DNA of 11,598 nucleotides from DASRRB01 sp036732755 (GCA_036732755.1 DAINBU010000142.1:1-11598); one strand, 5' to 3'. Shown: positions 1 to 7,742, numbered from the stretch's first letter. Program-made: numbers and translations. The notes: generated from the letters alone by a model not told the origin.

Positions 1-813
1 GTGTTCAGCCTCGCCGAGCGGCGCGCGCTCGACGCGGACGGCGTGACCTTCCGCTCCCACCTCGACGGGACGGAGATCCGCTTCACGCCCGAGCGCGCCA
101 TGCAGATCCAGCACGCGCTCGACTCCGACATCGCCATGGTCCTCGACGAGTGCCCGCCCGCCGGCGCCGACGCCGCCGCGCTGAGCACCGCGGTCGAGCG
201 CAGCCTCGCGTGGGCGCGCCGCTCCCTCGCCGAGCACCGCCGCCTCTCCGAGGAGCGCGCCTGCTTCGCGATCGTGCAGGGCGGGCGCGACGCGCAGCTC
301 CGCGCCGGCATGGCGCGTGACCTCGCCGCCCTCGACTTCGACGGATTCGCGATCGGCGGCATCGCCGTCGGCGAGGACGCGCCGACCATCCGCGCCGAGG
401 TCGAGGCGTTCGCCCCGCTCCTGCCCGAAGAGCGGCCGCGCTACCTGATGGGGGTCGGGAGCCCGCGCGAGCTGGTCGCGGCCGTGCGCAGCGGCATCGA
501 CCTCTTCGACTGCGTCCTCCCGACGCGCAACGCGCGCAACGGCTACCTCTTCACGCGCGCCGGCGTCGTCAAGATCCGCAACGCCGAGCACGCGCGCGCC
601 GCCGCGCCGCTCGAGGCCGGCTGCCCCTGCATCGCCTGCACGCGTCACACGCGCGCCTACCTGCGCCACCTGTTCCTGGCCGACGAGATGCTCGGGCCGA
701 TCCTCGCCACCGAGCACAATCTCGTCTTCTTCCGCCGCCTGATCGACGACCTGCGCGCCTCGATCACGGCCCCCGGCAGCGTCGACCTCGGCTGGGTCGA
801 AGGGCTCGGCTGA
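1..813 (+). CDS. tgt: Queuine/preQ1 tRNA-ribosyltransferase (TGT), 5' end missing
   Basis: This gene exchanges guanine-34 for a 7-deazaguanine base in GUN-anticodon tRNAs, a step of queuosine synthesis in the cytoplasm. The visible 270 codons begin inside the family motif GGFQ-VFSL: the first GTG encodes the Val of 'VFSL' and is not a start codon. By comparison with E. coli TGT (about 375 aa), roughly 90-95 N-terminal residues, including the first catalytic Asp (DSGGFQ), lie left of the window. Visible family features are 'VLDECPP' (Asp49), 'FAIGGIAVGE' (116-125), the nucleophile Asp170 in 'LFDCVLPTRNARNG', and the zinc site Cys208, Cys210, Cys213 plus His239 ('CPCIAC...EHN'). The C-terminus is complete and there is no frameshift. 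The gene converges on larC with 6 bp between the stops. The assignment is firm; only the 5' truncation by the window edge limits it. Confidence 0.97.
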   Translation: MFSLAERRALDADGVTFRSHLDGTEIRFTPERAMQIQHALDSDIAMVLDECPPAGADAAALSTAVERSLAWARRSLAEHRRLSEERACFAIVQGGRDAQLRAGMARDLAALDFDGFAIGGIAVGEDAPTIRAEVEAFAPLLPEERPRYLMGVGSPRELVAAVRSGIDLFDCVLPTRNARNGYLFTRAGVVKIRNAEHARAAAPLEAGCPCIACTRHTRAYLRHLFLADEMLGPILATEHNLVFFRRLIDDLRASITAPGSVDLGWVEGLG

Positions 814-828
814 CGCTGCTCAGCCCTT
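800..828. terminator. Bidirectional hairpin between tgt and larC stops
   Basis: GGCTGA (808-813) pairs perfectly with TCAGCC (820-825) around a 6-nt loop, so both TGA stop codons lie in the stem. An alternative outer stem, AAGGGCT (800-806) with AGCCCTT (822-828), competes for the same bases. There is no real T-tract on either side, so intrinsic termination is plausible but unproven. Confidence 0.5.
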
Positions 829-2004
829 GCGGCGCGCCTTCGCGACCTCTTCGAGCACGCGCCGCCGCGCGACGTCGAGCGTGAGCGCGTTCGCCTCGGC
901 GACGCGCGCGAGGTCGTCGAACTCCGGCGCGACCCGTTCGCTGCCGTCTTCCAGCGTCGCGATCTTCACGCGCACCTCGCCGAGGCTCGTCGCCACCGTC
1001 TCGCTGCGGCGCGGCAGGATGCGCCGCCGGGCGGCATGGCGCCGCACGCCGAGCGACGGCGAATCGGAGAGCAGCAGCGCCTCGATCGCTGCCGCCGCGT
1101 CCGCGCGCGCCAGCACCTGCAGCACGTGGCCGGGCCTCCCCTTCTTCATCACGACGGGAAACGCCGCCACGTCGAGCGCGCCCGCCGCGAGGCAGCGGTC
1201 GATCAGCCGCGCGACCTCCTGGCCGGTCGCGTCGTCGAGGTTGGTCTCGATCACCTCGACCTCGTCGCCGCGCTCCGCCGCGAGCTCGCAGAGGACCGCG
1301 CGCACGGCGTTGGGCGGACTTTCCCGCTCGCGCGTGCCCAGGCCGTAACCGACACGCCGCGGCACGAACGAGAAGGCGCGCCCGAACCCCTCGCACAGCG
1401 TCGAGAGCAGCGCCGCGCCGGTCGGCGTGCAGAGCTCCTCGCGGATCCCGGGATTCTCGATCGGGACGCCGCGCAGCAGCTCGAGCGTCGCCATCGCCGG
1501 GACGGGCAGCCGGCCGTGCTCGGTCTCGACGAATCCCTCGCCCACCGCGACCGGCGACGCGAGCAGACGCGGCGCGCCCATGCGGTAGTGCAGCGCGCAG
1601 AAGCCGACGACGTCGACGATCGAGTCGATCGCGCCGACCTCGTGGAAGTGCACCTCCTCGATCGCGCAGCCGTGCACCTTCGCTTCGGCCTCGCCGATGC
1701 GCCGGAAGACGCGCGCGGCGCGCTCGACGACGGGCGCCGGCAGGCCGCTCTTCTCGATCAGCGCGAGGATCTGCGGAAGATTGCGCCGCGGCGGGACGTG
1801 CTTCGGGTCGAGGCGCACCTCGAAATGGGTCCCGGCGAGCCCGCCGCGCCACTTCTTCGCGGCCTCCAGCTCGAATCCTGCGACCCCCAGACGCGAAAGA
1901 TCTTCGCGAAGGTGCGCGAGGTCGCCGCCGAGGTCGAGCAGCGCGCCGACGAGCATGTCGCCCGCCGCTCCCGAAAAACAGTCGAAGTAGATCGCCTCGC
2001 CCAT
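820..2004 (-). CDS. larC: LarC, nickel insertion protein for the nickel-pincer nucleotide cofactor
   Basis: LarC (the former DUF111 family) inserts nickel into the pyridinium bis-thiocarboxylate nucleotide in a CTP-dependent reaction. This makes the nickel-pincer cofactor of lactate racemase LarA and related epimerases. The 394-aa protein is one uninterrupted frame covering both halves that Lactobacillus plantarum encodes as larC1/larC2 with a frameshift. Landmarks are 'YFDCFSGAAGDM' (6-17), 'VHFHEVGAIDSIVDVVG' (118-134), 'LCTPTGAALL' (191-200), 'ETNLDDATGQEV' (253-264) and 'MKKGRPGHVL' (286-295). The start is the ATG at 2004, which gives the usual family N-terminus; a weak GGAAG lies about 11 nt upstream. 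No larA, larB or larE is in the window, and LarC commonly occurs away from them. The product is predicted to be cytoplasmic. It diverges from the HEAT-repeat gene and converges on tgt. Confidence 0.95.
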   Translation of the reverse strand: MGEAIYFDCFSGAAGDMLVGALLDLGGDLAHLREDLSRLGVAGFELEAAKKWRGGLAGTHFEVRLDPKHVPPRRNLPQILALIEKSGLPAPVVERAARVFRRIGEAEAKVHGCAIEEVHFHEVGAIDSIVDVVGFCALHYRMGAPRLLASPVAVGEGFVETEHGRLPVPAMATLELLRGVPIENPGIREELCTPTGAALLSTLCEGFGRAFSFVPRRVGYGLGTRERESPPNAVRAVLCELAAERGDEVEVIETNLDDATGQEVARLIDRCLAAGALDVAAFPVVMKKGRPGHVLQVLARADAAAAIEALLLSDSPSLGVRRHAARRRILPRRSETVATSLGEVRVKIATLEDGSERVAPEFDDLARVAEANALTLDVARRRVLEEVAKARRKG

Positions 2005-2210
2005 GCGTCAGGTCTTCCGTCGCCCCCGCGAGCGCCGTCGCGGGATGCGGCGGGATCTTAGGGATGTCGGAACGCCCCGGCGGAGCGGGCATTGCTTGGG
2101 AAGTCGCTAGAGGCAGCGCACGAAAGCGGAAGACCTCGCCCCGGTCAACGCATCCCGCGCGGCCTGCCGAAAGAGAGGCGAGCCACGAGGCTCGCGAAAG
2201 GACTCGACCC
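2005..2210. promoter_or_regulatory. Divergent intergenic region, larC / HEAT-repeat gene
   Basis: These 206 bp separate two divergent starts and must hold promoters for both genes. I could not assign a convincing -35/-10 pair in either direction. The minus-strand TAAGAT near 2060 is a possible larC -10 but has no good -35. The right end carries a hairpin and a Shine-Dalgarno sequence for the HEAT gene, listed separately. Confidence 0.4.
2178..2202 (+). promoter_or_regulatory. Leader hairpin next to the HEAT-gene ribosome binding site
   Basis: GCGAGCC (2178-2184) pairs perfectly with GGCTCGC (2189-2195) around an ACGA loop. One base later comes the Shine-Dalgarno AAAGGA (2197-2202), 8 nt before the ATG at 2211. 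The RBS fixes this start over the longer upstream reading frame. The hairpin could insulate the leader or tune translation; that role is inference. Confidence 0.5.
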
Positions 2211-3941
2211 ATGACTGCGATCGCACACCTCCCCGCCCGCCTCGCCGCAGCCTTCCTCCTCTGCGCAGCGCCGGCGTTCGCCCAGGGTGGCGTCTTCCGG
2301 GGCTCCGGCGGCCTGCCCGCGCCCCCGCCCGGCGGCGGCACCGTGAACAACCCCAACGGCACCGGACTCAAGGCCGGCCGCGACAACGAGCGCGACAGCT
2401 CGCCGATGCCCGGCAGCGTCCCCGCCGTGCCCTTCAGCGAGGAGCGCTGGGAGTTCTGGTGGGAGTTCAACCACGACGCGTTCGTGAACCTGCGTCCGAC
2501 CTTGCTGCACGCGCCCGCGTCGGCCAGCTCGACGCCGTTCACGCCGTTCGACTCCGACGCGCGCAGCCGCATCCTGATGCCGGCGCTCCTCGAGCTCCTG
2601 CGCGACCGCGACGACATCGTCCGCTCGTCCGCGGTCCTCTCGCTCTCGCGCCTGCAGGACCCGTCGGTCCTCCCCTACCTCAGCAACTCGGCGGTCGGCG
2701 ACCCCTCCCTCGCGGTGCGCACCAACGCGCTGCTGGCGATGGGTCTCTCGCGCGCGCCGAAGGCGGCCGACCGGCTGAAGCAGACGATGTACGACGAGCG
2801 CCTGCCCGACGAGTCGCGCGCGTTCGCGGCCGTCGCGCTCGGCGTGAACGGCAGCCCCGAGGGCAGCGCCGCGCTGCGCGAGGCGCTCGCGGCGGGCACC
2901 GAGAGCGCGCTGCCCTACACGGTGCGCCTCGCCGCGACCTGGGCGCTCGGCCTCTCCGGCGATCCCGGCAACAGCCCGTTCCTGCGCACGATGGTCACCG
3001 CCAAGGGCGGCGACGAGACGGCGCGCGCGCTCGCCATCGAGGCGCTCGGGCGCGTCGCCGACCGCGCGGTCAACCCGCTGCTGATCGAGGCGCTCGGCTC
3101 GCCGCACGTGCACGTGCGCCGCTCCGCCGCGATCGTGATGGGCACGCTCGCCCGTCCCGAGGACGCCGACGTCGTGAAGGAGCTCGAGCGCGCCCTCGAC
3201 GGCGACGCCGACCAGACGGTCCGCTCGTTCGCCGCGATCTCGCTCGGCCGCATCGCGTCGATCGGCTCGCCGCCGATCGTCGAGCGGCTGCGCTCGCGGC
3301 TGCACGCCGAGAGCGCGCGCCAGCGCGCCTTCGTCGCGCTCGCGCTCGGGATCTCCGGCGCGCCGTCCGCGGCCGCCGACCTCGTGAACGAGTTCCGCAG
3401 CGAGGGGAGCGAGTCGCAGCGCGGCGCCTACGCGACCGCGCTCGCGCTCCTCGACGCCAAGGAGGCGATCCCCGACCTGCGCGCCGCCTTCCGCAAGGAC
3501 AAGTCGCCTTTCCTGCGCGGCTACCTCGCTTTCGCGCTCGGCAAGCTCGGCGACGTCGAGGTCGTGACCGACCTGCGCGAGATCGTGGCGGGCGAGAACA
3601 ACCCCCAGCTCCTCTACTGGAGCGCGGTCGGCCTCGCGCTCCTGAACGACCGCGCCGCCGCCGACTTCCTGAAGGAGCAGCTGGCGCGCGGCGGAACCGA
3701 CCAGGTGACGCGCGGCGCGTGGATCCACGCGCTCGGCTCGATCGGCGACCAGTTCGCGGCCAGCGCCCTGATCGGGATGGCGAAGGGGTCGAAGGAGACC
3801 GCGCTGATGCGCGCGCTCGCGACCGCCTCGCTCGGGATGCTGAACGACGAGGATCGCGCGCCGGTGACGGCGACGTTCAGCCGCGACCACAACTACACGA
3901 TGAGCCTGACCTTCCTGCCCGACCTCTACTACATGTTCTGA
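2211..3941 (+). CDS. Secreted HEAT-repeat protein
   Basis: The 576-aa product is predicted to be exported and probably serves as a protein-binding scaffold; no catalytic motif is visible. Residues 1-24 form a typical Sec signal peptide (Arg10, hydrophobic 11-20, cleavage after AFA-24 before Gln25). A Gly/Pro/Asn-rich low-complexity stretch follows (26-75), then 'WEFWWEFNHDAFVNLR' (80-95). I remember related W-x-x-W-W-E-F-N motifs in planctomycete HEAT proteins. From about 115 to 545 the chain is a run of helical HEAT repeats, with recurring units such as 'VRSSAVLSLSRLQD', 'VRTNALLAMGLS', 'ARALAIEALGRV', 'VRRSAAIVMGTLA' and 'VRSFAAISLGRI'. The tail is aromatic and non-repetitive ('NYTMSLTFLPDLYYMF'). 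The start at 2211 is chosen for its RBS and signal peptide; extending to 2064 would bury the signal. The gene stands alone and ends at a strong hairpin. Its specific function is unknown. Confidence 0.9.
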   Translation: MTAIAHLPARLAAAFLLCAAPAFAQGGVFRGSGGLPAPPPGGGTVNNPNGTGLKAGRDNERDSSPMPGSVPAVPFSEERWEFWWEFNHDAFVNLRPTLLHAPASASSTPFTPFDSDARSRILMPALLELLRDRDDIVRSSAVLSLSRLQDPSVLPYLSNSAVGDPSLAVRTNALLAMGLSRAPKAADRLKQTMYDERLPDESRAFAAVALGVNGSPEGSAALREALAAGTESALPYTVRLAATWALGLSGDPGNSPFLRTMVTAKGGDETARALAIEALGRVADRAVNPLLIEALGSPHVHVRRSAAIVMGTLARPEDADVVKELERALDGDADQTVRSFAAISLGRIASIGSPPIVERLRSRLHAESARQRAFVALALGISGAPSAAADLVNEFRSEGSESQRGAYATALALLDAKEAIPDLRAAFRKDKSPFLRGYLAFALGKLGDVEVVTDLREIVAGENNPQLLYWSAVGLALLNDRAAADFLKEQLARGGTDQVTRGAWIHALGSIGDQFAASALIGMAKGSKETALMRALATASLGMLNDEDRAPVTATFSRDHNYTMSLTFLPDLYYMF

Positions 3942-3961
3942 GCGAGAGAGCTTCCGACGAC

Positions 3962-3995
3962 GCGGGCCGGTCCGCCGCGAGGCGGCCCGGCCCGC
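3962..3995. terminator. Strong bidirectional hairpin between the HEAT and PMM/PGM genes
   Basis: Fourteen base pairs form in a 15-position stem with a single T-C mismatch (3971/3986), closed by a GCGA tetraloop of GNRA type (3977-3980). The outer arms are GCGGGCCGG (3962-3970) and CCGGCCCGC (3987-3995). It fills most of the 59-bp gap between two convergent stops. There is no T-run on either strand, as is common for terminator-like hairpins in very GC-rich genomes. Confidence 0.75.
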
Positions 3996-4000
3996 TCGCT

Positions 4001-5359
4001 TCAGTGCGCCTTGCCGCCGATCCGCTTCTCGACCTCGGCGCGCTTCGCGTCGCGCAGCGCCGCCGTCCTCGCCTCGAGCATGAGCCGCAGCAGCGGCTCC
4101 GTGTTGCTCTTGCGGACGTTGAACCAGAAGTCGGGGAAGACGACCGAGATGCCGTCGAGCTCGTCCTGCTCCCCGTCGGCGTAGGCGGCGCGCAGCTCCG
4201 CCAGCTTCGCGTCGGGGTCGCCCACCTCGAAGTTGAGCTCGCCCGTCCCGTGGTAGCGACGCAGCGGCGCGATCAGCTCGGAGAGCGGCCGCTTCTCCCG
4301 GCTCATGCGGTTCAGGACGTGCACCATCGCGAGCGTGCCGCAGTCGCTGAAGTAGTGGTCGCGGAAGTAGAAGTGGCCGGACAGCTCGCCCGCGAACGGC
4401 GAGTTCTCCCGCCGCATGGTCGCCTTGATGAAGCTGTGGCCGACGCGCTCGCGCAGCGGCCGCCCGCCGAGGCGCGTGATCTCCTCGGGCAGGACGCGGC
4501 TGGCGCGCAGGTCGTAGACGATCGCCGCCCCCTTCTCCTTCGCGAGGAACTCCTGCGCGAGCAGCGCGGTGACGAGGTCGGCGCCGACCCGCTCGCCGCG
4601 CTCGTCGACGACGCAGCAGCGGTCGGCGTCGCCGTCGTACGCGAAGCCGACGTCGGCCTTCTGAGCGACGACCTCGCGCCGAAGGTCGGCGATGTTCGCG
4701 TCCTTCAGCGGGTTCGCCTCGTGGTTGGGGAACGTCCCGTCGACCTCGAGGAAGAGCCCCTTCCACTGCAGCTTCGTGCCCTCGAGCACGAGCGGCACCT
4801 CGAGCCCGCCCATCCCGTTGGCCGTGTCGATCACCGCCTTGAGAGGCCGCCACTCCTCCATGAAACGCTGCATGTGCGTCCGGTAGTCCGCCGCGATGTC
4901 GGTCGTCCGCACGGAGCCGCGCTTCACGCCGGCGGCCGGCTTCAGCTCGTCGCGCACCATCGTCTCGAGCTCGCCGATGCCGGTGTCCTTCGACATCGGG
5001 ACGGCGCCCGCGCGACAGAACTTCGCGCCGATGTACTGCGGCGGATTGTGCGACGCCGTCGTGGTCAGCCCGCCGTCGGAGGCGAGGCTGCCGATCCCGA
5101 AGTAGGCCATCGGCGTCGAGACGAGCCCGATGTCGACCACGTCGCAGCCGTGCGCCGTGACGCCGTCGATCACCGCCTTCTGGATCGACGGCGCGCTCTT
5201 GCGCATGTCGCGACCGACCACGAGCCGCTTCGCCTTCAGCAGCTTCACGAGCGCGGCGCCGATCCGCCATGCGAGCTTCTCGTCGATCTCGGTCGGGTAG
5301 ACGCCGCGCACGTCGTACGCCTTGAAGACGGATGCGGCGGAGGGCTTGCCGGAAGACAT
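4001..5359 (-). CDS. Phosphomannomutase/phosphoglucomutase
   Basis: This alpha-D-phosphohexomutase interconverts 1- and 6-phosphates of mannose or glucose in the cytoplasm, feeding nucleotide-sugar and polysaccharide synthesis. The 452-aa length suits the PMM/PGM (AlgC/ManB-like) branch. Four signature loops are intact: the phosphoserine loop 'TTASHNPPQY' (Ser103), the Mg loop 'YDGDADRC' (Asp242, Asp244, Asp246), the sugar-recognition loop 'GELSGHFYF' (324-332) and the phosphate-binding loop 'VRKSNTEP' (415-422). The N-terminal 'FKAYDVRGVYP' is typical. The start is the ATG at 5359, with GGAG 9 nt upstream, and lies 16 nt past the threonine aldolase stop, so it is probably the third gene of that operon. 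The frame stays open further upstream, but only in the shadow of the aldolase. Exact substrate preference (mannose or glucose, dual or single) cannot be read from the sequence. Confidence 0.95.
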   Translation of the reverse strand: MSSGKPSAASVFKAYDVRGVYPTEIDEKLAWRIGAALVKLLKAKRLVVGRDMRKSAPSIQKAVIDGVTAHGCDVVDIGLVSTPMAYFGIGSLASDGGLTTTASHNPPQYIGAKFCRAGAVPMSKDTGIGELETMVRDELKPAAGVKRGSVRTTDIAADYRTHMQRFMEEWRPLKAVIDTANGMGGLEVPLVLEGTKLQWKGLFLEVDGTFPNHEANPLKDANIADLRREVVAQKADVGFAYDGDADRCCVVDERGERVGADLVTALLAQEFLAKEKGAAIVYDLRASRVLPEEITRLGGRPLRERVGHSFIKATMRRENSPFAGELSGHFYFRDHYFSDCGTLAMVHVLNRMSREKRPLSELIAPLRRYHGTGELNFEVGDPDAKLAELRAAYADGEQDELDGISVVFPDFWFNVRKSNTEPLLRLMLEARTAALRDAKRAEVEKRIGGKAH

Positions 5360-5375
5360 GCGATCGGGCTCCGTT

Positions 5376-6446
5376 TCAGTTGCGGACGAAAACAGCGAGC
5401 GCTCTCGTCGCGCGCTCCATGGCCGCGATCGCGCGCTCGACGTCGGGGTCGCCGACGTCGCGGTGGGTGACGAAACGCAGCCGGTCGGGCGCGAGCGCCT
5501 GCGCCCACACGTCCTGCTCGTGCAGCCGCTTCTCGAGCGCGGGCGCGTCGCCCTGCGGCCGCTCGACGAAGAGCACGTTGGTCTCGACGGTCGCCGCGTC
5601 GATCCGGCAGCCGGGCAGCGCCGCGCACGCCTGGGCCAGCCGCTTCGCCCGCGCATGGTCGTCGGCGAGCCGCTCGACGAGGTGGTCGAGCGCGAACTCC
5701 CCCGCGGCCGCGAGGATCCCGACCTGCCGCATCCCGCCGCCGAGCGCCTTGCGGACGCGCCGCGCCCGTCCGATCGCCTCGCGCGAGCCCACGATCATCG
5801 AGCCGGCCGGACAGCCGAGCCCCTTCGAGAAGCAGAACGTCAGCAGGTCGACCTGCTCGGCGTAGCTCGAAACCGGCGTCCGCGACGCGACGCTGGCGTT
5901 GAACAGCCGCGCGCCGTCGAGGTGGACCTTGAGCCCGCGCCGCTCCGCGAGCGCGCGCACCGCCTGCATCGTCGCGAGCGGGACCACGCGCCCGCCCGCG
6001 TAGTTGTGCGTGTTCTCGAGCACGATCAGCGAGGTGCGCGGATGGTGGACGTCGGCGTCGCGGATCCCCTGCTCGAGCGCCGCGAGCGACGGCACGCCGG
6101 CCGCGCCCGGCAGCGTCCGCACCTGCACGCCCGAGATCAGCCCGAGCCCGCCCGCCTCGTTCACGAAGACGTGCGAGCGCTCCTCGCAGAGGATCTCCTC
6201 GCCGGGCTGCGTGAGGACCTTGACGCAGATCTGGTTGCCCATCGTGCCCGACGGCACGAAGAGCGCCGCCTCGCGGCGGAAGAGCGCGGCGACGCGCTCC
6301 TGCAGGCGGTTGACGGTCGGGTCGTCGCCGAGCACGTCGTCGCCGACCTCGGCCTGCGCCATCGCGCGCCGCATGTCGGCGCACGGCCGCGTGACGGTGT
6401 CGCTGCGGAAGTCCGACGGCCGGCCGGCGGTCGCGCCCGCGCTCAC
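5376..6446 (-). CDS. ltaE: Low-specificity L-threonine aldolase family protein
   Basis: This PLP enzyme of fold type I cleaves L-threonine or L-allo-threonine (and related beta-hydroxy amino acids) to glycine and an aldehyde in the cytoplasm. The 356-aa protein shows 'FRSDTVTRP' (13-21), 'EVGDDVLGDDPTVNRL' (33-48), 'PSGTMGNQ' (65-72), His92 in 'ERSHVF', 'ENTHNYAGG' (144-152), 'HLDGARLFNA' (175-184) with Asp178 for the PLP ring nitrogen, and the Schiff-base Lys208 in 'CFSKGLGCPAGS'. The start is a GTG at 6446 whose GTGA overlaps the TGA stop of the aminotransferase by 4 bases, a classic translational-coupling arrangement. It also gives the expected family N-terminus a few residues before 'DFRSDT'. 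The end is complete. The family also includes related beta-eliminating lyases, so the exact substrate is inferred. Confidence 0.93.
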   Translation of the reverse strand: MSAGATAGRPSDFRSDTVTRPCADMRRAMAQAEVGDDVLGDDPTVNRLQERVAALFRREAALFVPSGTMGNQICVKVLTQPGEEILCEERSHVFVNEAGGLGLISGVQVRTLPGAAGVPSLAALEQGIRDADVHHPRTSLIVLENTHNYAGGRVVPLATMQAVRALAERRGLKVHLDGARLFNASVASRTPVSSYAEQVDLLTFCFSKGLGCPAGSMIVGSREAIGRARRVRKALGGGMRQVGILAAAGEFALDHLVERLADDHARAKRLAQACAALPGCRIDAATVETNVLFVERPQGDAPALEKRLHEQDVWAQALAPDRLRFVTHRDVGDPDVERAIAAMERATRALAVFVRN

Positions 6447-7633
6447 GTCGGGACCGGCTTGCGCGCGCCGATCCACGCCTTCATGCGACGCAGCGCCTCT
6501 TCGAGGTTCGCGATGGAATTGGCGTAGCTCAGCCGGATGAAACCCTCGCCGTGCTTGCCGAAGGCGGTGCCCGACAGCGTGCCGACCCCCGCCTCCTCGA
6601 GCAGCGCGCGCTGCAGGTCGCGCGACCCCATGCCGGTCTTCTGGATGTTGGCGAAGGCGTAGAAGGCGCCCTGCGGCGTGATGCACGACATGCCGGGGAT
6701 CGAGTTCAGGCCCTTCACGACCACGTCGCGCCGCTGCTTGAACTCCCTGACCATCGCGTCGACCGGTTCCTGCGGGCCGTTCAGCGCCGAGACGGCCGCG
6801 ATCTGGGAGAACGTCGCCGGGCAGCTGTTGCAGTTGGTCTGGAGGCGCGCGATGCGCGTCGCGAGTTCGGCGGGCGCGATCGAGTAGCCGAGCCGCCACC
6901 CCGTCATCGCGAACGTCTTCGAGAAGCCGTCCAGCACGATGATCCGGTCGCGGTCGCCCCACTGCAGCGGCGTCGCGTGCTTCTCCTCGTACATGATGCG
7001 GCAGTAGATCTCGTCGCTGAACAGCCAGATGCCGCGCTCGGCGCAGAGCTCGGCGATGCGCCTCACGTCGTCGGGCGGCAGCACCGAGCCGCAGGGGTTG
7101 TGCGGCGAATTGACGATCACGATCTTCGTCTTCGGCGTGATCAGCCGCTTGAGCTCGTCGACGTCGGTCCGGAACTGGTTCGCCTCGCGCAGCGGCAGCG
7201 GGACCGCCTTGGCGCCCGAGAACTCGATCATCGACTCGTAGATAGGGAAGCCCGGGTTGGGGTAGATCGCCTCGTCGCCCTCGTCGAGCAGGGCGAGCAG
7301 CGGGAAGAAGATCGCCGGCTTGCCGCCCGCCAGCACGGTGACGTTGTCGGCCGCGATCGGGGTCCCGCGCCGCTTCGTGAAGTCGGCGGCGATCGCCTCG
7401 CGCAGCTCGGGCAGGCCGGTCGACGGCCCGTAGTGCGTCTTGCCGCTGCGCAGCGCCTCGACCGCCGCGTCGACGATGTGCTTGGGGGTGTCGAAGTCGG
7501 GCTCGCCGATCTCGAGGTGGACGATCGACCGGCCCTGCCGCTCGAGCTCCCGCGCCCGCGCGAGGACCTCGAAGGCCGTTTCGGTGCCGAGCCGCTCCAT
7601 CCGGCGCGCGAGCACGAGGGGACGCGATGGCAT
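6443..7633 (-). CDS. PLP-dependent class I aminotransferase (aspartate/alanine type)
   Basis: This 396-aa fold-type-I transaminase is predicted to be cytoplasmic. It shows 'LEIGEPDFDTP' (40-50), 'HYGPSTGLPELREAIA' (67-82), the PLP-contact 'NSPHNPCG' (Asn179), 'SDEIYCR' (Asp207, Tyr210), the Schiff-base Lys239 in 'DGFSKTFAMTGWRLGY', and the carboxylate-binding Arg367 in 'FIRLSYANS'. These features place it in the AspC-like class I/II family. Whether the amino donor is aspartate, alanine, aromatic or another amino acid cannot be decided here. The start is the ATG at 7633, with AGGA 10 nt upstream; longer in-frame extensions are Pro-rich and would run into the hairpin at 7673-7701. It is the first gene of a likely operon with threonine aldolase (4-bp overlap) and PMM/PGM. 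Confidence 0.93.
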   Translation of the reverse strand: MPSRPLVLARRMERLGTETAFEVLARARELERQGRSIVHLEIGEPDFDTPKHIVDAAVEALRSGKTHYGPSTGLPELREAIAADFTKRRGTPIAADNVTVLAGGKPAIFFPLLALLDEGDEAIYPNPGFPIYESMIEFSGAKAVPLPLREANQFRTDVDELKRLITPKTKIVIVNSPHNPCGSVLPPDDVRRIAELCAERGIWLFSDEIYCRIMYEEKHATPLQWGDRDRIIVLDGFSKTFAMTGWRLGYSIAPAELATRIARLQTNCNSCPATFSQIAAVSALNGPQEPVDAMVREFKQRRDVVVKGLNSIPGMSCITPQGAFYAFANIQKTGMGSRDLQRALLEEAGVGTLSGTAFGKHGEGFIRLSYANSIANLEEALRRMKAWIGARKPVPT

Positions 7634-7672
7634 GTCTTGCGGATCCTGAGGCGCCGCGGACGGGCCCGGTCC

Positions 7673-7701
7673 CGGAGGCGCCGGCCTCTGCCGCGCCTCC
7701 G
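7673..7701. terminator. Strong hairpin between the receiver gene and the aminotransferase operon
   Basis: CGGAGGCG (7673-7680) pairs with CGCCTCCG (7694-7701). After one bulged C, CGGC (7682-7685) pairs with GCCG (7690-7693) around a CTCT loop, making 12 bp in all. It lies within the 109-bp gap between two minus-strand genes, so it probably terminates the receiver transcript or attenuates read-through. A competing pairing, CCCGGAG (7671-7677) with CTCCGGG (7704-7710), is also possible, so an attenuator cannot be excluded. There is no T-tract. Confidence 0.5.
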
Positions 7702-7742
7702 TGCTCCGGGGGGCGGCGATTCTCAAGCGCGGCGGCGGACTT

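Noticed and set aside
1..3. GTG at the first base as the tgt start
   Set aside because: It encodes the Val of the internal GGFQVFSL motif; the true start is outside the window.
2145..5270. Very long minus-strand open frame (1041 codons)
   Set aside because: It is an Arg/Ala/Gly-rich shadow of the HEAT gene and PMM/PGM caused by high GC; the true genes in other frames have recognisable domains.
2459..5470. Plus-strand open frame of about 1000 codons
   Set aside because: Its composition is low-complexity Arg/Ala and it crosses two real genes, one of them on the opposite strand; it is a shadow.
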